Shown here one piece after another: positions 24,264-31,727 of a stretch of DNA of 64,000 bases. This DNA is from Alkaliphilus flagellatus (GTDB lineage: Bacteria; Bacillota; Clostridia; Peptostreptococcales; Natronincolaceae), in NCBI RefSeq assembly GCF_018919215.1, contig NZ_JAHLQK010000004.1, forward strand, positions 310,001-374,000, written 5' to 3'. The notes beneath the pieces are model-generated. The model saw only the letters and a list, made by a program, of their open reading frames with translations. It did no database searches and was not told where the DNA came from. The position numbers were made by a program, and so were the translations under genes. The stretch's first letter is position 1; every line of letters begins with the position of its first letter.

Positions 24264-24433
24264 TTTTTTTTAGCATAATTATGTCTTTCTGTTTCTTGAA
24301 TAATTATCTCATCTAAAGCTTGACTAATTTTAACTATCTCATCTGTAATTATTCCATTACTGTCATCCAACATTCTATGTAATTTATCTTTTAATATATC
24401 TAACTGGATTTTACTTTTTTCTTTAGTTTTCAT
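24245..24433 (-). CDS. Spo0E-family aspartyl-phosphate phosphatase
   Basis: Spo0E proteins dephosphorylate Spo0A~P and delay sporulation. The 62-residue two-helix protein carries the family signature SQALDEIII, matching the SQELD motif with its catalytic Asp, and an N-terminal helix IQLDILKDKLHRMLDD. ATG at 24433 is used since GGAG lies 10 bases upstream; the TTG at 24442 sits on the ribosome-binding site. The neighbouring gene is an orphan PAS histidine kinase, and both may act on Spo0A. Confidence 0.85.
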   Translation of the reverse strand: MKTKEKSKIQLDILKDKLHRMLDDSNGIITDEIVKISQALDEIIIQETERHNYAKKNNTTHE

Positions 24434-24737
24434 TGTGTCCAAACTCCTTTAGTCTTTTATTTTTACCAATTTATCACATATTCTATAACCAAAGACCAGT
24501 TCAAATATAAGCCTATAAATGTTAACTCTAAAATGAGATTTAATAAATTTAGGTTAAAAGAGTCTGCAAATTCCTATTAATTCTATATTACCATTTATTA
24601 CTCAGTTTTTTAAACATATGTTCTTTTTTGCTATTTATATGATTATAGTGTATAATTATAAGTTTTTTACCCCCTAGACTATAGGTTAAACACATAAAAA
24701 AGAACCCCCTTTTAAAAGGTTCCTTTCCTATTATGTT
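24434..24737. other. Intergenic region with terminator of the histidine kinase gene
   Basis: At 24697-24725 the minus strand has GGAACCTTTTAAAAGG followed by GGGTTCTTTTTT, an imperfect hairpin with a T-run that ends the kinase gene. The rest is AT-rich and should hold the Spo0E-like gene promoter. No ORF was seen. Confidence 0.6.
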
Positions 24738-26435
24738 CTATGTATAAATATCAGAGAATTCAATATTAATTCGTTCTACGTGTCTCTTTATATTTTTATT
24801 ATCTTGGCTCATCGTTCCAAAATCTTTTCTGTTATTAGAATCAGAAACTAGTTTTGCTGGCATTTCTATAATAAATTCACTGCCCTTACCATATTCACTC
24901 TTAACACTAACACTGCCACCGTGCATCTCTACAAAGGATTTTACTAGAGATAAACCAATACCACTTCCCTCATGATTTCTAGTTAAGGATTTGTCTGCTT
25001 GTCTAAAACGATCAAATATAATATCTAATTTTTCTTCTGGAATTCCCGTTCCCGTATCCTTAATAGAAATCATTATTTTCTCATTTTTATCATATACATA
25101 AACCTCTATTTTATCCCCTTTATCAGTAAATTTTAAAGCATTAGATAAAAGATTTAGCATAATTCTTTCTAACTTATCTGGATCAAAACCCATTATCTTT
25201 TCTTCTACATCAGTATCAAATATTATTTCTACTCCTATATTTCCAGTATAGTAGTTGGCCACCGATAGTACTATGTCCTCTATAACTTTTACTATATCAA
25301 CATTTTCTAGGCTTAATGTAAAAAATCCCGAATCAATTTTTGTAATATCTATTAAGTTGTTTATTAATCTTAAAAGTCTAAAACAATTTTGTTTCATAGT
25401 TCCGACCAGTTTCTTTAATTTATGTGGATTTAAGATAAATTCATCCTCATATTTATCTACTAACTGCAGTGAACCTAAAATTACATTAATCGGAGTTCTG
25501 AGTTCGTGAGATATATTAGCAAAGAATTCAGTCCTTAATTTATCATATTCCATCATTTCATTCATCTTTTCTTTGTCTTCTTCAGCCTCTTTTAAAAGTC
25601 TTTCCTTTTCTTTTCGCTCTGTAATATCTGTCAAAATTGTCATTATAACCTCTTCGCCATCATATTGTATAAGGCTTAAGTTCATACTAACATCTACTAC
25701 CTTGCCAGTGGTAGTTACAATTTTAATTTCCCTCTCTAATACTTTCTCCTTTGATTTTTTTATTTTATCAATTTTCTTTATTATAACATCCTTAAAGTCT
25801 TCATGAATAAAATCCTTGATAGATACTCCAATTAATTGCTTTCTATTAGATACTTCAAATAAATTAGCCCCAGCCTTATTTACAAAGATAAATCTATCAC
25901 CTGTATGCACCATAATAGCATAAGGAGATAGTTGTACTAATCTTTTATATCTTTCTTTACTTTCCATTAGTTCTTTTTCGTATTGTATCCTCTTTGTAAT
26001 GTCAAACACTATATTATGAATTAATTCTTGATCATTTAGTGTAAATGGATTACTGAAAACCTCAATATCCTTAATCTCTCCACTAGCGACTCTATGTTGC
26101 GTAGTAAATCTTTTTTCTATATTGCTTCTTGTCTTTTCAATTCTATCGCATATTTCTTCATATGTTGAAGTGTTAATATCATTAATACATTTAGATAAAA
26201 GTTCTTCCTTGCTATAGCCATAAAATTTACAGGCAGCATCGTTAACGCTAACAATTTTTCTAGTAGTTGCTTCAAATATTATCATAATTAAATCACCATT
26301 ACTAAAATGCCAACTATCCCTTTCACATGTTCCATTTTCTTTATCATTAAGGTAACTACTTAATGATCTAGCTGTATTGCAGCTATGCACTGTGATGTCT
26401 TCACTATAATCGCTTTGTCCCCCTGTGACTAGCAT
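24738..26435 (-). CDS. Orphan cytoplasmic PAS-PAS sensor histidine kinase
   Basis: This is a 565-residue soluble kinase. The order is an N-terminal tail, PAS 1 (about 45-150), PAS 2 with PAC-like end (about 158-275), a short coiled coil, HisKA with phospho-acceptor H310 in FFANISHELRTPIN, and HATPase_c with N, G1 and G2 boxes (LLNLLSNALKFTDKG, KDTGTGIP, GSGIGLSL). No membrane segment and no neighbouring response regulator are seen. This layout is common among clostridial kinases that phosphorylate Spo0A directly. A perfect 0A-box-like TTGTCGAA lies about 160 bases upstream. Control of sporulation entry is inferred. Confidence 0.85.
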   Translation of the reverse strand: MLVTGGQSDYSEDITVHSCNTARSLSSYLNDKENGTCERDSWHFSNGDLIMIIFEATTRKIVSVNDAACKFYGYSKEELLSKCINDINTSTYEEICDRIEKTRSNIEKRFTTQHRVASGEIKDIEVFSNPFTLNDQELIHNIVFDITKRIQYEKELMESKERYKRLVQLSPYAIMVHTGDRFIFVNKAGANLFEVSNRKQLIGVSIKDFIHEDFKDVIIKKIDKIKKSKEKVLEREIKIVTTTGKVVDVSMNLSLIQYDGEEVIMTILTDITERKEKERLLKEAEEDKEKMNEMMEYDKLRTEFFANISHELRTPINVILGSLQLVDKYEDEFILNPHKLKKLVGTMKQNCFRLLRLINNLIDITKIDSGFFTLSLENVDIVKVIEDIVLSVANYYTGNIGVEIIFDTDVEEKIMGFDPDKLERIMLNLLSNALKFTDKGDKIEVYVYDKNEKIMISIKDTGTGIPEEKLDIIFDRFRQADKSLTRNHEGSGIGLSLVKSFVEMHGGSVSVKSEYGKGSEFIIEMPAKLVSDSNNRKDFGTMSQDNKNIKRHVERINIEFSDIYT

Positions 26436-26596
26436 TTTTAATTCCTCCCTATAAAACGACTAATTTCTTTATAATGCATATACAAGTATAAATTTATTAA
26501 TATATACTTTTCATAAAACCAATTACAATAAAGGCTTCTTTGATTTGAAAGCCTTGGTAGAGACTTTTATTATATTCTATATAGATGGTATAAGTA

Positions 26597-26604
26597 TTCG
26601 ACAA
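26597..26604 (-). promoter_or_regulatory. 0A-box-like octamer
   Basis: TTGTCGAA on the minus strand matches the Spo0A-binding core. It is about 160 bases upstream of the histidine kinase start. A single octamer can occur by chance. Confidence 0.35.
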
Positions 26605-26747
26605 TAAATTATATATTCCTGTAATTATAGGAATATTTTACATATATTTATACGTGTTTTTAAAGGATGATATTTAAATTATGTGTGTTTTAATACTAAA
26701 ATAATATTTACAAAATAAAATAATGGTATATAATAATATTATTAAGT

Positions 26748-26768
26748 ATTAGTACCTAGTGCTAATAT
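26748..26768. promoter_or_regulatory. Operator-like palindrome before the dUTPase-like gene
   Basis: TATTAGTACCTAGTGCTAATA is an imperfect 21-bp palindrome with eight of ten half-site positions paired. It is placed just upstream of the ribosome-binding site region of the gene at 26796. The regulator is unknown. Confidence 0.4.
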
Positions 26769-26795
26769 TTATATATTAATCGATGGAGGGATATT

Positions 26796-27305
26796 ATGGA
26801 ACTATATCAATTGTTTAAAATACAAGAAATAATAGAACGAAATATAAAAACATTAGCTCAAATAGAAGAGGATGCTCTTGGAAGGGATAACACCTTTGAC
26901 CTTAGGTTTTTAGCTCTACAAATTAAAACTGCTGAAATCGCAAATCTTACAAAATGTTATAAGTACTCTAAAGCTAAAGAAAATATTCCTAAAGAAAAGA
27001 TGTTTGTTAGGTATATAGATGCCATGAAGTTTTTATTGTCAATCGGAAATATTCATAATTTTAATATTATAGATAAAGACGCAATTAGTATGGTGGAGGA
27101 GGAAGAAAGTTTAGTTAAGCTTTTTTCATCTATTTTTGACCAGATATCACTATTGAAAAATAACATTTTAAATGATAACTATTTTACTTCTCTTACTATT
27201 TATGTAAACCTTTTTGCAAGGTATGTTCACCTTGCAAAAAATCTTGGATTTACTTTTGATGAGGTATATGAATATTATAGAAAACACTATGTTATTGAAG
27301 AATAA
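26796..27305 (+). CDS. Dimeric dUTPase-like (MazG-superfamily) protein with altered active site
   Basis: This is a 169-residue helical protein. The order of conserved segments follows the dimeric all-alpha dUTPases of Firmicutes: QEIIERNI, a LALQIKTAEIANLTKCYKYS helix, then YIDAMKFLLSIGN. The metal-binding pattern ExxE...ExxD is degraded: the first pair reads K44-T-A-E47 and the second R72-Y-I-D75, so the leading Glu of each pair is lost. Catalysis by the usual mechanism is therefore doubtful. The ATG follows GGAGGG. It precedes an ABC transporter pair by about 85 bases. The link to dUTPases rests on pattern reading. Confidence 0.6.
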   Translation: MELYQLFKIQEIIERNIKTLAQIEEDALGRDNTFDLRFLALQIKTAEIANLTKCYKYSKAKENIPKEKMFVRYIDAMKFLLSIGNIHNFNIIDKDAISMVEEEESLVKLFSSIFDQISLLKNNILNDNYFTSLTIYVNLFARYVHLAKNLGFTFDEVYEYYRKHYVIEE

Positions 27306-27390
27306 TAGAAAGGAACACAATATCTCCCTATTCATATTATATAGCATATAGATTTACTATGCATTGATATTGTCTAGAGGAGGTAACTAC

Positions 27391-28170
27391 ATGAACAATG
27401 GAAAATTTGTTGAAATAAGAAATGTATCTAAAATCTATCACACTTTGGACGGAGAAACAAAAGCGCTTGATGACCTTACGTTCGATGTTGATAAGGGTGA
27501 AATCCTTGTTATCGTAGGTCCCAGTGGTTGCGGTAAGTCAACGATTTTATCTATAATTGCTGGATTAATAAAGCCTAGTTCGGGCGAAGTGTTTATTAAT
27601 AGTAATAAGATAGATGGAACAAACAAGAGTATTGGATATATGTTTCAAAATGATCATCTATTCCCTTGGAGAACAATTATTGAAAATGTAATGATTGGAT
27701 TAGAAATTCAAAATAAAGTAAATGATGAGTCAATAGAGCGTGTTATATCACTACTTGATACCTATGGATTAGCTGATTTTAAAGATCATTATCCCAATCA
27801 GTTATCTGGTGGAATGAGGCAAAGAGTTGCATTAATTAGAACTCTAGCAATTGAACCAAATTTATTACTATTGGACGAACCCTTTTCCGCATTAGATTAT
27901 CAGAACAGACTTGCTGTTAGTGACGATATTACTAACATTTTACGTAGAGAAAAAAAGACAGCCATAATGGTAACTCACGATATATCAGAAGCTATTTCTA
28001 TGGCTGATAAAGTGGTAGTATTATCTAATCGACCTGCTCGCATAAAAAGCATCCATAATATTGAACTTACCTGCAACGGTGAAAAAAGTCCTATTAAATG
28101 TCGTGAAGCTCTCGAGTTTAGACATTACTTCAATAAAATATGGAAGGAGCTGGATGTATATGTCAAATAA
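27391..28170 (+). CDS. ABC transporter ATP-binding protein, nitrate/sulfonate/taurine type
   Basis: This cytoplasmic ATPase subunit of an importer has about 259 residues. It shows Walker A GPSGCGKS, Q-loop FQNDHLFPW, signature LSGGMRQR, Walker B LLLLDEPFSALD and H-loop VTHDISEA. The DHLFPW and FSALDYQNRLAV wording matches the SsuB/TauB/ThiZ group. ATG at 27391 is used because GAGGAGG precedes it; an upstream TTG at 27364 has none. It overlaps the permease gene by 11 bases. No substrate-binding protein gene is adjacent, so the substrate (sulfonate, thiamine precursor or other) is open. Confidence 0.9.
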   Translation: MNNGKFVEIRNVSKIYHTLDGETKALDDLTFDVDKGEILVIVGPSGCGKSTILSIIAGLIKPSSGEVFINSNKIDGTNKSIGYMFQNDHLFPWRTIIENVMIGLEIQNKVNDESIERVISLLDTYGLADFKDHYPNQLSGGMRQRVALIRTLAIEPNLLLLDEPFSALDYQNRLAVSDDITNILRREKKTAIMVTHDISEAISMADKVVVLSNRPARIKSIHNIELTCNGEKSPIKCREALEFRHYFNKIWKELDVYVK

Positions 28171-28984
28171 TACAAAGGTTATAAAGCAACAACATTCTAA
28201 TAATCATCTAGAATACCTTCGTTTTGTTAAAGGCTATAATATGAAGGTTCTTCTATGGCAAATAGGAGTTTTAATCGGTTTTTTAGTGCTGTGGGAAGTT
28301 GCCGCTACCCTTAAATGGATCGATCCGTTCTTTACAAGTAAACCTTCTGATATTGCTATGTTGATAGGTAGACTGACTGTAGACGGCTCTCTTTTTAAGC
28401 ATACATTAGTATCTGTTTTGGAAGCACTAATTGCACTAGGACTTGGAACCATTTTGGGAACTGTTGTTGCCATTGCTTTATGGTGGTCTGACTTTGCGGC
28501 TAAGGTTTTAGATCCTTATTTAGTTGTATTAAATGCACTGCCTAAAATAGCATTAGGACCTATTATAATTATATGGGCTGGGGCAGGTATGAGCGGTATT
28601 ATTGTAACTGCCTTAACCATTTCTCTTATTGTAACTATATTAGCAACTTATAATGGTTTTCGAGAAGTAGATGCAGAAAAGATCAAAATGTTGACTACCT
28701 TTGGTGCAACCAAATTTCAAATACTCCAAAAAGTAATCTTTCCTGCAAGTATACCTACTATGATAAATACTTTTAAAATAAATATTGGTATGACTTGGGT
28801 TGGTGTAATAGTAGGAGAGTTTCTTGTATCAAAGTCTGGTTTAGGATATTTAATTGTATATGGTGGTCAAGTATTTAGATTAGATATTGTAATGGCGGGT
28901 GTTATTATTTTAGCAGTTGCCACAGCTATAATGTACCAGTTAATATCATGGCTAGAAGATAAATTTTTAAAATGGCGACAGTAA
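28160..28984 (+). CDS. ABC transporter permease, SsuC/TauC type
   Basis: This integral membrane subunit has about 274 residues and six or so helices. The EAA loop reads EVDAEKIKMLTTFGATKFQILQKVIFPAS, which contacts the ATPase. IGMTWVGVIVGEFLVSKSGLGYLI is typical of the BPD_transp_1 nitrate/sulfonate group. The start at 28160 (MSNNTKV) is chosen since AAGGAG lies 10 bases before it; ATG at 28154 is possible. It overlaps the ATPase gene, giving coupled translation, and ends in a perfect palindromic terminator. Confidence 0.9.
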   Translation: MSNNTKVIKQQHSNNHLEYLRFVKGYNMKVLLWQIGVLIGFLVLWEVAATLKWIDPFFTSKPSDIAMLIGRLTVDGSLFKHTLVSVLEALIALGLGTILGTVVAIALWWSDFAAKVLDPYLVVLNALPKIALGPIIIIWAGAGMSGIIVTALTISLIVTILATYNGFREVDAEKIKMLTTFGATKFQILQKVIFPASIPTMINTFKINIGMTWVGVIVGEFLVSKSGLGYLIVYGGQVFRLDIVMAGVIILAVATAIMYQLISWLEDKFLKWRQ

Positions 28985-29028
28985 TAAAATAGGCACTAGA
29001 GAAATTTCTCTAGTGCCTATTTTATTAC
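28981..29028. terminator. Perfect 48-bp palindromic terminator
   Basis: Twenty-four-base arms (28981-29004 and 29005-29028) are exact reverse complements, containing AGGCACTAGAGAAA. It ends the permease gene, whose stop codon lies in the left arm, and can stop the facing HD-GYP gene too. Confidence 0.9.
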
Positions 29029-29065
29029 TATTTAACAACACATTCTATTACTTCTAACTTAATTA

Positions 29066-30610
29066 TTAAGATAATATTTTATTACTACTAAAATTGTTAT
29101 TTCCAAAATCTTTATCATATATTTTTCTTATTTTTGGTAGATTGTCTATAAATACACCAACAAGTTCGGGATCAAAATGAGTTCCACTTCCATCCTTAAT
29201 AATATCTACAGCACTATCAAATGGTATTGGTTCCTTGTATGGTCTTCTAGATGACAATGCATCAAATACATCTGCAACAGCCACGATCCTAGCTGCCAGT
29301 GGTATCTCTTCTCCTTTTAATCCATAAGGATAACCTTTTCCATCCCATTTTTCATGATGGTATCTTGTAACATCGATTGCCATTTGATAGAATTGTTTTC
29401 TAAAAATCTTCAAACTGTCCCTTAGGTTTGTTAATATGTTTGCTCCAATATTTGTATGCTCCTTCATAACCATCCATTCTTCTGCTGTTAGTCCTGCTGG
29501 CTTACCTAAAATTTTATCGGGTATACCTATCTTTCCTATATCATGAAGAGGCGCATAAAGCTCCATATCATAAACAAAGGAATTATTTACTCTATAATTT
29601 TTATTTTTGTAGTTTAACAGACCTTCCGCAATTACTTTAGAGTAGTTTGTCATACGATTAATATGATTTCCCGTTTCTAAATCTTTTTTCTCAACTAAAT
29701 CTGCAAAAGTTAAAGTAATGTTATTTAGCATTTTTTTAGTTAAATAAGTTTGGTCTATTATTGTAGCTATGGCATTAGCAATATTCTCTCCTATTCTAAG
29801 GCTCTTTTTATTATAACTTCCTTTTTCAAAGGAACTAAAAAATAAAAAACCGAAAACCTTATCTCCTATAATAAGAGGAAGTATCATATTAGATTTAATC
29901 CCTTCATTCACAATTAAATCTAAAGATCTATTTCCAGATTTCTTTTTATTTAACTCTGCTACAAGATCATTACTAAATACAGATTTTTTACTTATAAGCA
30001 TTTCAGTTAAAGAGGTTTGATCCATACTTACCTCAAATCCAGGTCCTAGTAATACATTTCCGTAGTTCATCTTTCCAGTTTCAGCTACAATTCGCTTTTT
30101 TTCATAGTCTACAAATGCTACTCCTATTCTGTCTACTCTAACAAAGGCGTTTAGTTTTTTTAATATCTTTTCTAACACATCATCTAAAACGTATTCATTA
30201 GCAGCAATATTTTTAATTTCTTGTAAAAATATTTGCTCCCTAAATACATCTCCAACAAACCTTTTTAACTCTTTTTCTTCACCAAAGTAAGGGACAAAGC
30301 TATCTACAGCGGACATATCATAGCTAAAATTGCTTAAATTTTTGAAACTACGAAGTATGTAAGGAACATCAGTATTTACGATCCTCCTAATAAATATTAA
30401 TGCAAATACAAGTAATACTAATAACACTATTACTATTATTATGGAAAACACAACATATCTACTAAATATTTCCTTAGTTATATTAGATCTTTCATTCAGG
30501 CTTTTAATAACAGTAAAGTTTATTGTAGCAAATAAAACAATTGATATTACAGCTATATAACTTATACACTTTACTATATTTTTAATTTTAAGTTTCTTAA
30601 AATTAATCAT
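29066..30610 (-). CDS. HD-GYP domain protein with GAF-like sensor
   Basis: This is probably a cyclic-di-GMP phosphodiesterase at the membrane. The 514-residue protein has two N-terminal membrane helices (about 14-34 and 50-73), a GAF-like domain (about 130-290) and an HD-GYP domain (about 300-490). The latter shows HDIGKIGIPDKIL, HHEKWDGKGYPYGLKG with the GYP signature, and VADVFDALSSRRPYK. The start at 30610 has a weak AAAGAGATG site. It follows the two small membrane-associated genes on the same strand at an 18-base gap, so they probably form an operon. The signal for the GAF domain is unknown. Confidence 0.9.
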   Translation of the reverse strand: MINFKKLKIKNIVKCISYIAVISIVLFATINFTVIKSLNERSNITKEIFSRYVVFSIIIVIVLLVLLVFALIFIRRIVNTDVPYILRSFKNLSNFSYDMSAVDSFVPYFGEEKELKRFVGDVFREQIFLQEIKNIAANEYVLDDVLEKILKKLNAFVRVDRIGVAFVDYEKKRIVAETGKMNYGNVLLGPGFEVSMDQTSLTEMLISKKSVFSNDLVAELNKKKSGNRSLDLIVNEGIKSNMILPLIIGDKVFGFLFFSSFEKGSYNKKSLRIGENIANAIATIIDQTYLTKKMLNNITLTFADLVEKKDLETGNHINRMTNYSKVIAEGLLNYKNKNYRVNNSFVYDMELYAPLHDIGKIGIPDKILGKPAGLTAEEWMVMKEHTNIGANILTNLRDSLKIFRKQFYQMAIDVTRYHHEKWDGKGYPYGLKGEEIPLAARIVAVADVFDALSSRRPYKEPIPFDSAVDIIKDGSGTHFDPELVGVFIDNLPKIRKIYDKDFGNNNFSSNKILS

Positions 30611-30628
30611 TTCAACATCTCTTTCTGC

Positions 30629-31030
30629 TTATTTCTCAAACCAACCTTTTTTCTTATCTTTAATAAAAATACTTTTAACTAACGCTAATATTTCTAATAT
30701 ATCCTTTACTGGCAAAACAATATCTTCAGTAACAACCTGTGCAGCAGAAGCTGTATATTCTACAGTTTCTTCTATGGCTTTAATTGCTCCTGAAACGTGC
30801 TGCATTTCTTCATTTACACTTTTAGTAATTTCTTCAGTATTCGCAAGTATATTAGGTAGGCTATTTAAAGCGCTATCAATATTAACTTCATTACGTTGTA
30901 CAATTTTATTTATATTACTAAAAATTTGGTTAAGATTCGCTAATGTTTTAAATAGAACAACTAGTACTCCGCCGCCAGCTATAGCAAATAGTACGGTAAT
31001 CAGCTGTCCAATAGTTATTTGAGCATCCAT
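30629..31030 (-). CDS. DUF948-like membrane-anchored protein
   Basis: This 133-residue protein has one N-terminal membrane helix (about 8-27, IGQLITVLFAIAGGGVLVVLF) and a long amphipathic helical tail (NIDSALNSLPNILANTEEITKSVNEEM). The layout resembles DUF948 proteins, which often pair with YtxH-type proteins in Firmicutes. The upstream neighbour is YtxH-like, supporting this. The ATG follows GGGAAGGG. The function is unknown; an envelope-stress role is often supposed. Confidence 0.7.
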   Translation of the reverse strand: MDAQITIGQLITVLFAIAGGGVLVVLFKTLANLNQIFSNINKIVQRNEVNIDSALNSLPNILANTEEITKSVNEEMQHVSGAIKAIEETVEYTASAAQVVTEDIVLPVKDILEILALVKSIFIKDKKKGWFEK

Positions 31031-31064
31031 ATTATCCCTTCCCTTTTCCTATGTATAGTTTATA

Positions 31065-31469
31065 TTAATATTCATCTGTAGCTAATTCTTCTTCTATTTC
31101 TTCCAAGTCTATATCATCAATAATATTCATATTGTCATTTAAGTCTAATTTTTCTTTTAACATATTTTTCTTAGCTTCTATTGTTTCCTTTTTTAACTCA
31201 TAGACTTTAGATAATTTTTCTCTACCTTCATTAAGGTTTGTTTCTAAAACCTCCTTAGCCTTCTCTAATTCTTCTTTAGCTTTTTTACGATTATTTTTTC
31301 CACTATCAGGCGAAAGAAATAAAGCTGTTGCCCCAGCTATAATACTGCCTATAGCTGCACCCTTTACTAAACCCTTTGTCTTTTCTATTCTTTTTTCTCT
31401 TTCAATTACTTCAGGATCTAATCTTCTTCGTATATTTTCCACCTTTTTCTGTAGTTCTTTAATATGCAT
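31065..31469 (-). CDS. YtxH-domain-like protein
   Basis: This protein of about 134 residues has a basic N-terminal helix (KVENIRRRLDPEVIEREKRIEKTK), the glycine/alanine membrane segment GAAIGSIIAGATALFLSPDSGK typical of YtxH, then a long charged coiled coil with an acidic end. ATG at 31469 is chosen since AAGGAG lies 8 bases before it; ATG at 31472 is equally possible, and the GTG at 31478 lies on the ribosome-binding site. It is the first gene of an apparent operon with the DUF948-like and HD-GYP genes. Confidence 0.78.
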   Translation of the reverse strand: MHIKELQKKVENIRRRLDPEVIEREKRIEKTKGLVKGAAIGSIIAGATALFLSPDSGKNNRKKAKEELEKAKEVLETNLNEGREKLSKVYELKKETIEAKKNMLKEKLDLNDNMNIIDDIDLEEIEEELATDEY

Positions 31470-31660
31470 CATTACCACTCCTTCTTATATAATTATTTAA
31501 TACTCTATATTTCCTGTTATACCCAATATATAAACTAGAAAACAATGATTTTAACCTATTTAATATTCTCTACTTAGGTATAATTTTCCTCCTTTAAAAT
31601 TATTAAAATTCTCATATGTCTACGCAAAGATTATCCTATACTTTATTCCACAATAAAAAA

Positions 31661-31710
31661 GCAAAGCTTAATATCTCTTAAATGCCGAGAGAAAGCAAGC
31701 TTTGCTTAAA
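31661..31710 (-). terminator. Terminator of the glutamine synthetase gene
   Basis: GCAAAGCTT and AAGCTTTGC form a 9-bp stem with a loop of about 29 bases, ending in TTTTTT on the minus strand. A smaller inner stem may close the loop. Confidence 0.6.
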
Positions 31711-31727
31711 TAACTCAAATCTTTAAA

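Larger units (their letters stand above)
26436..26795. other. Divergent intergenic region upstream of the histidine kinase
   Basis: The region holds a hairpin AAGGCTT...AAGCCTT (26529-26553), a 0A-box-like octamer (26597-26604), an AT-rich promoter zone around 26700-26735 and an operator-like palindrome (26748-26768) before the dUTPase-like gene. No ORF was seen. Confidence 0.5.
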
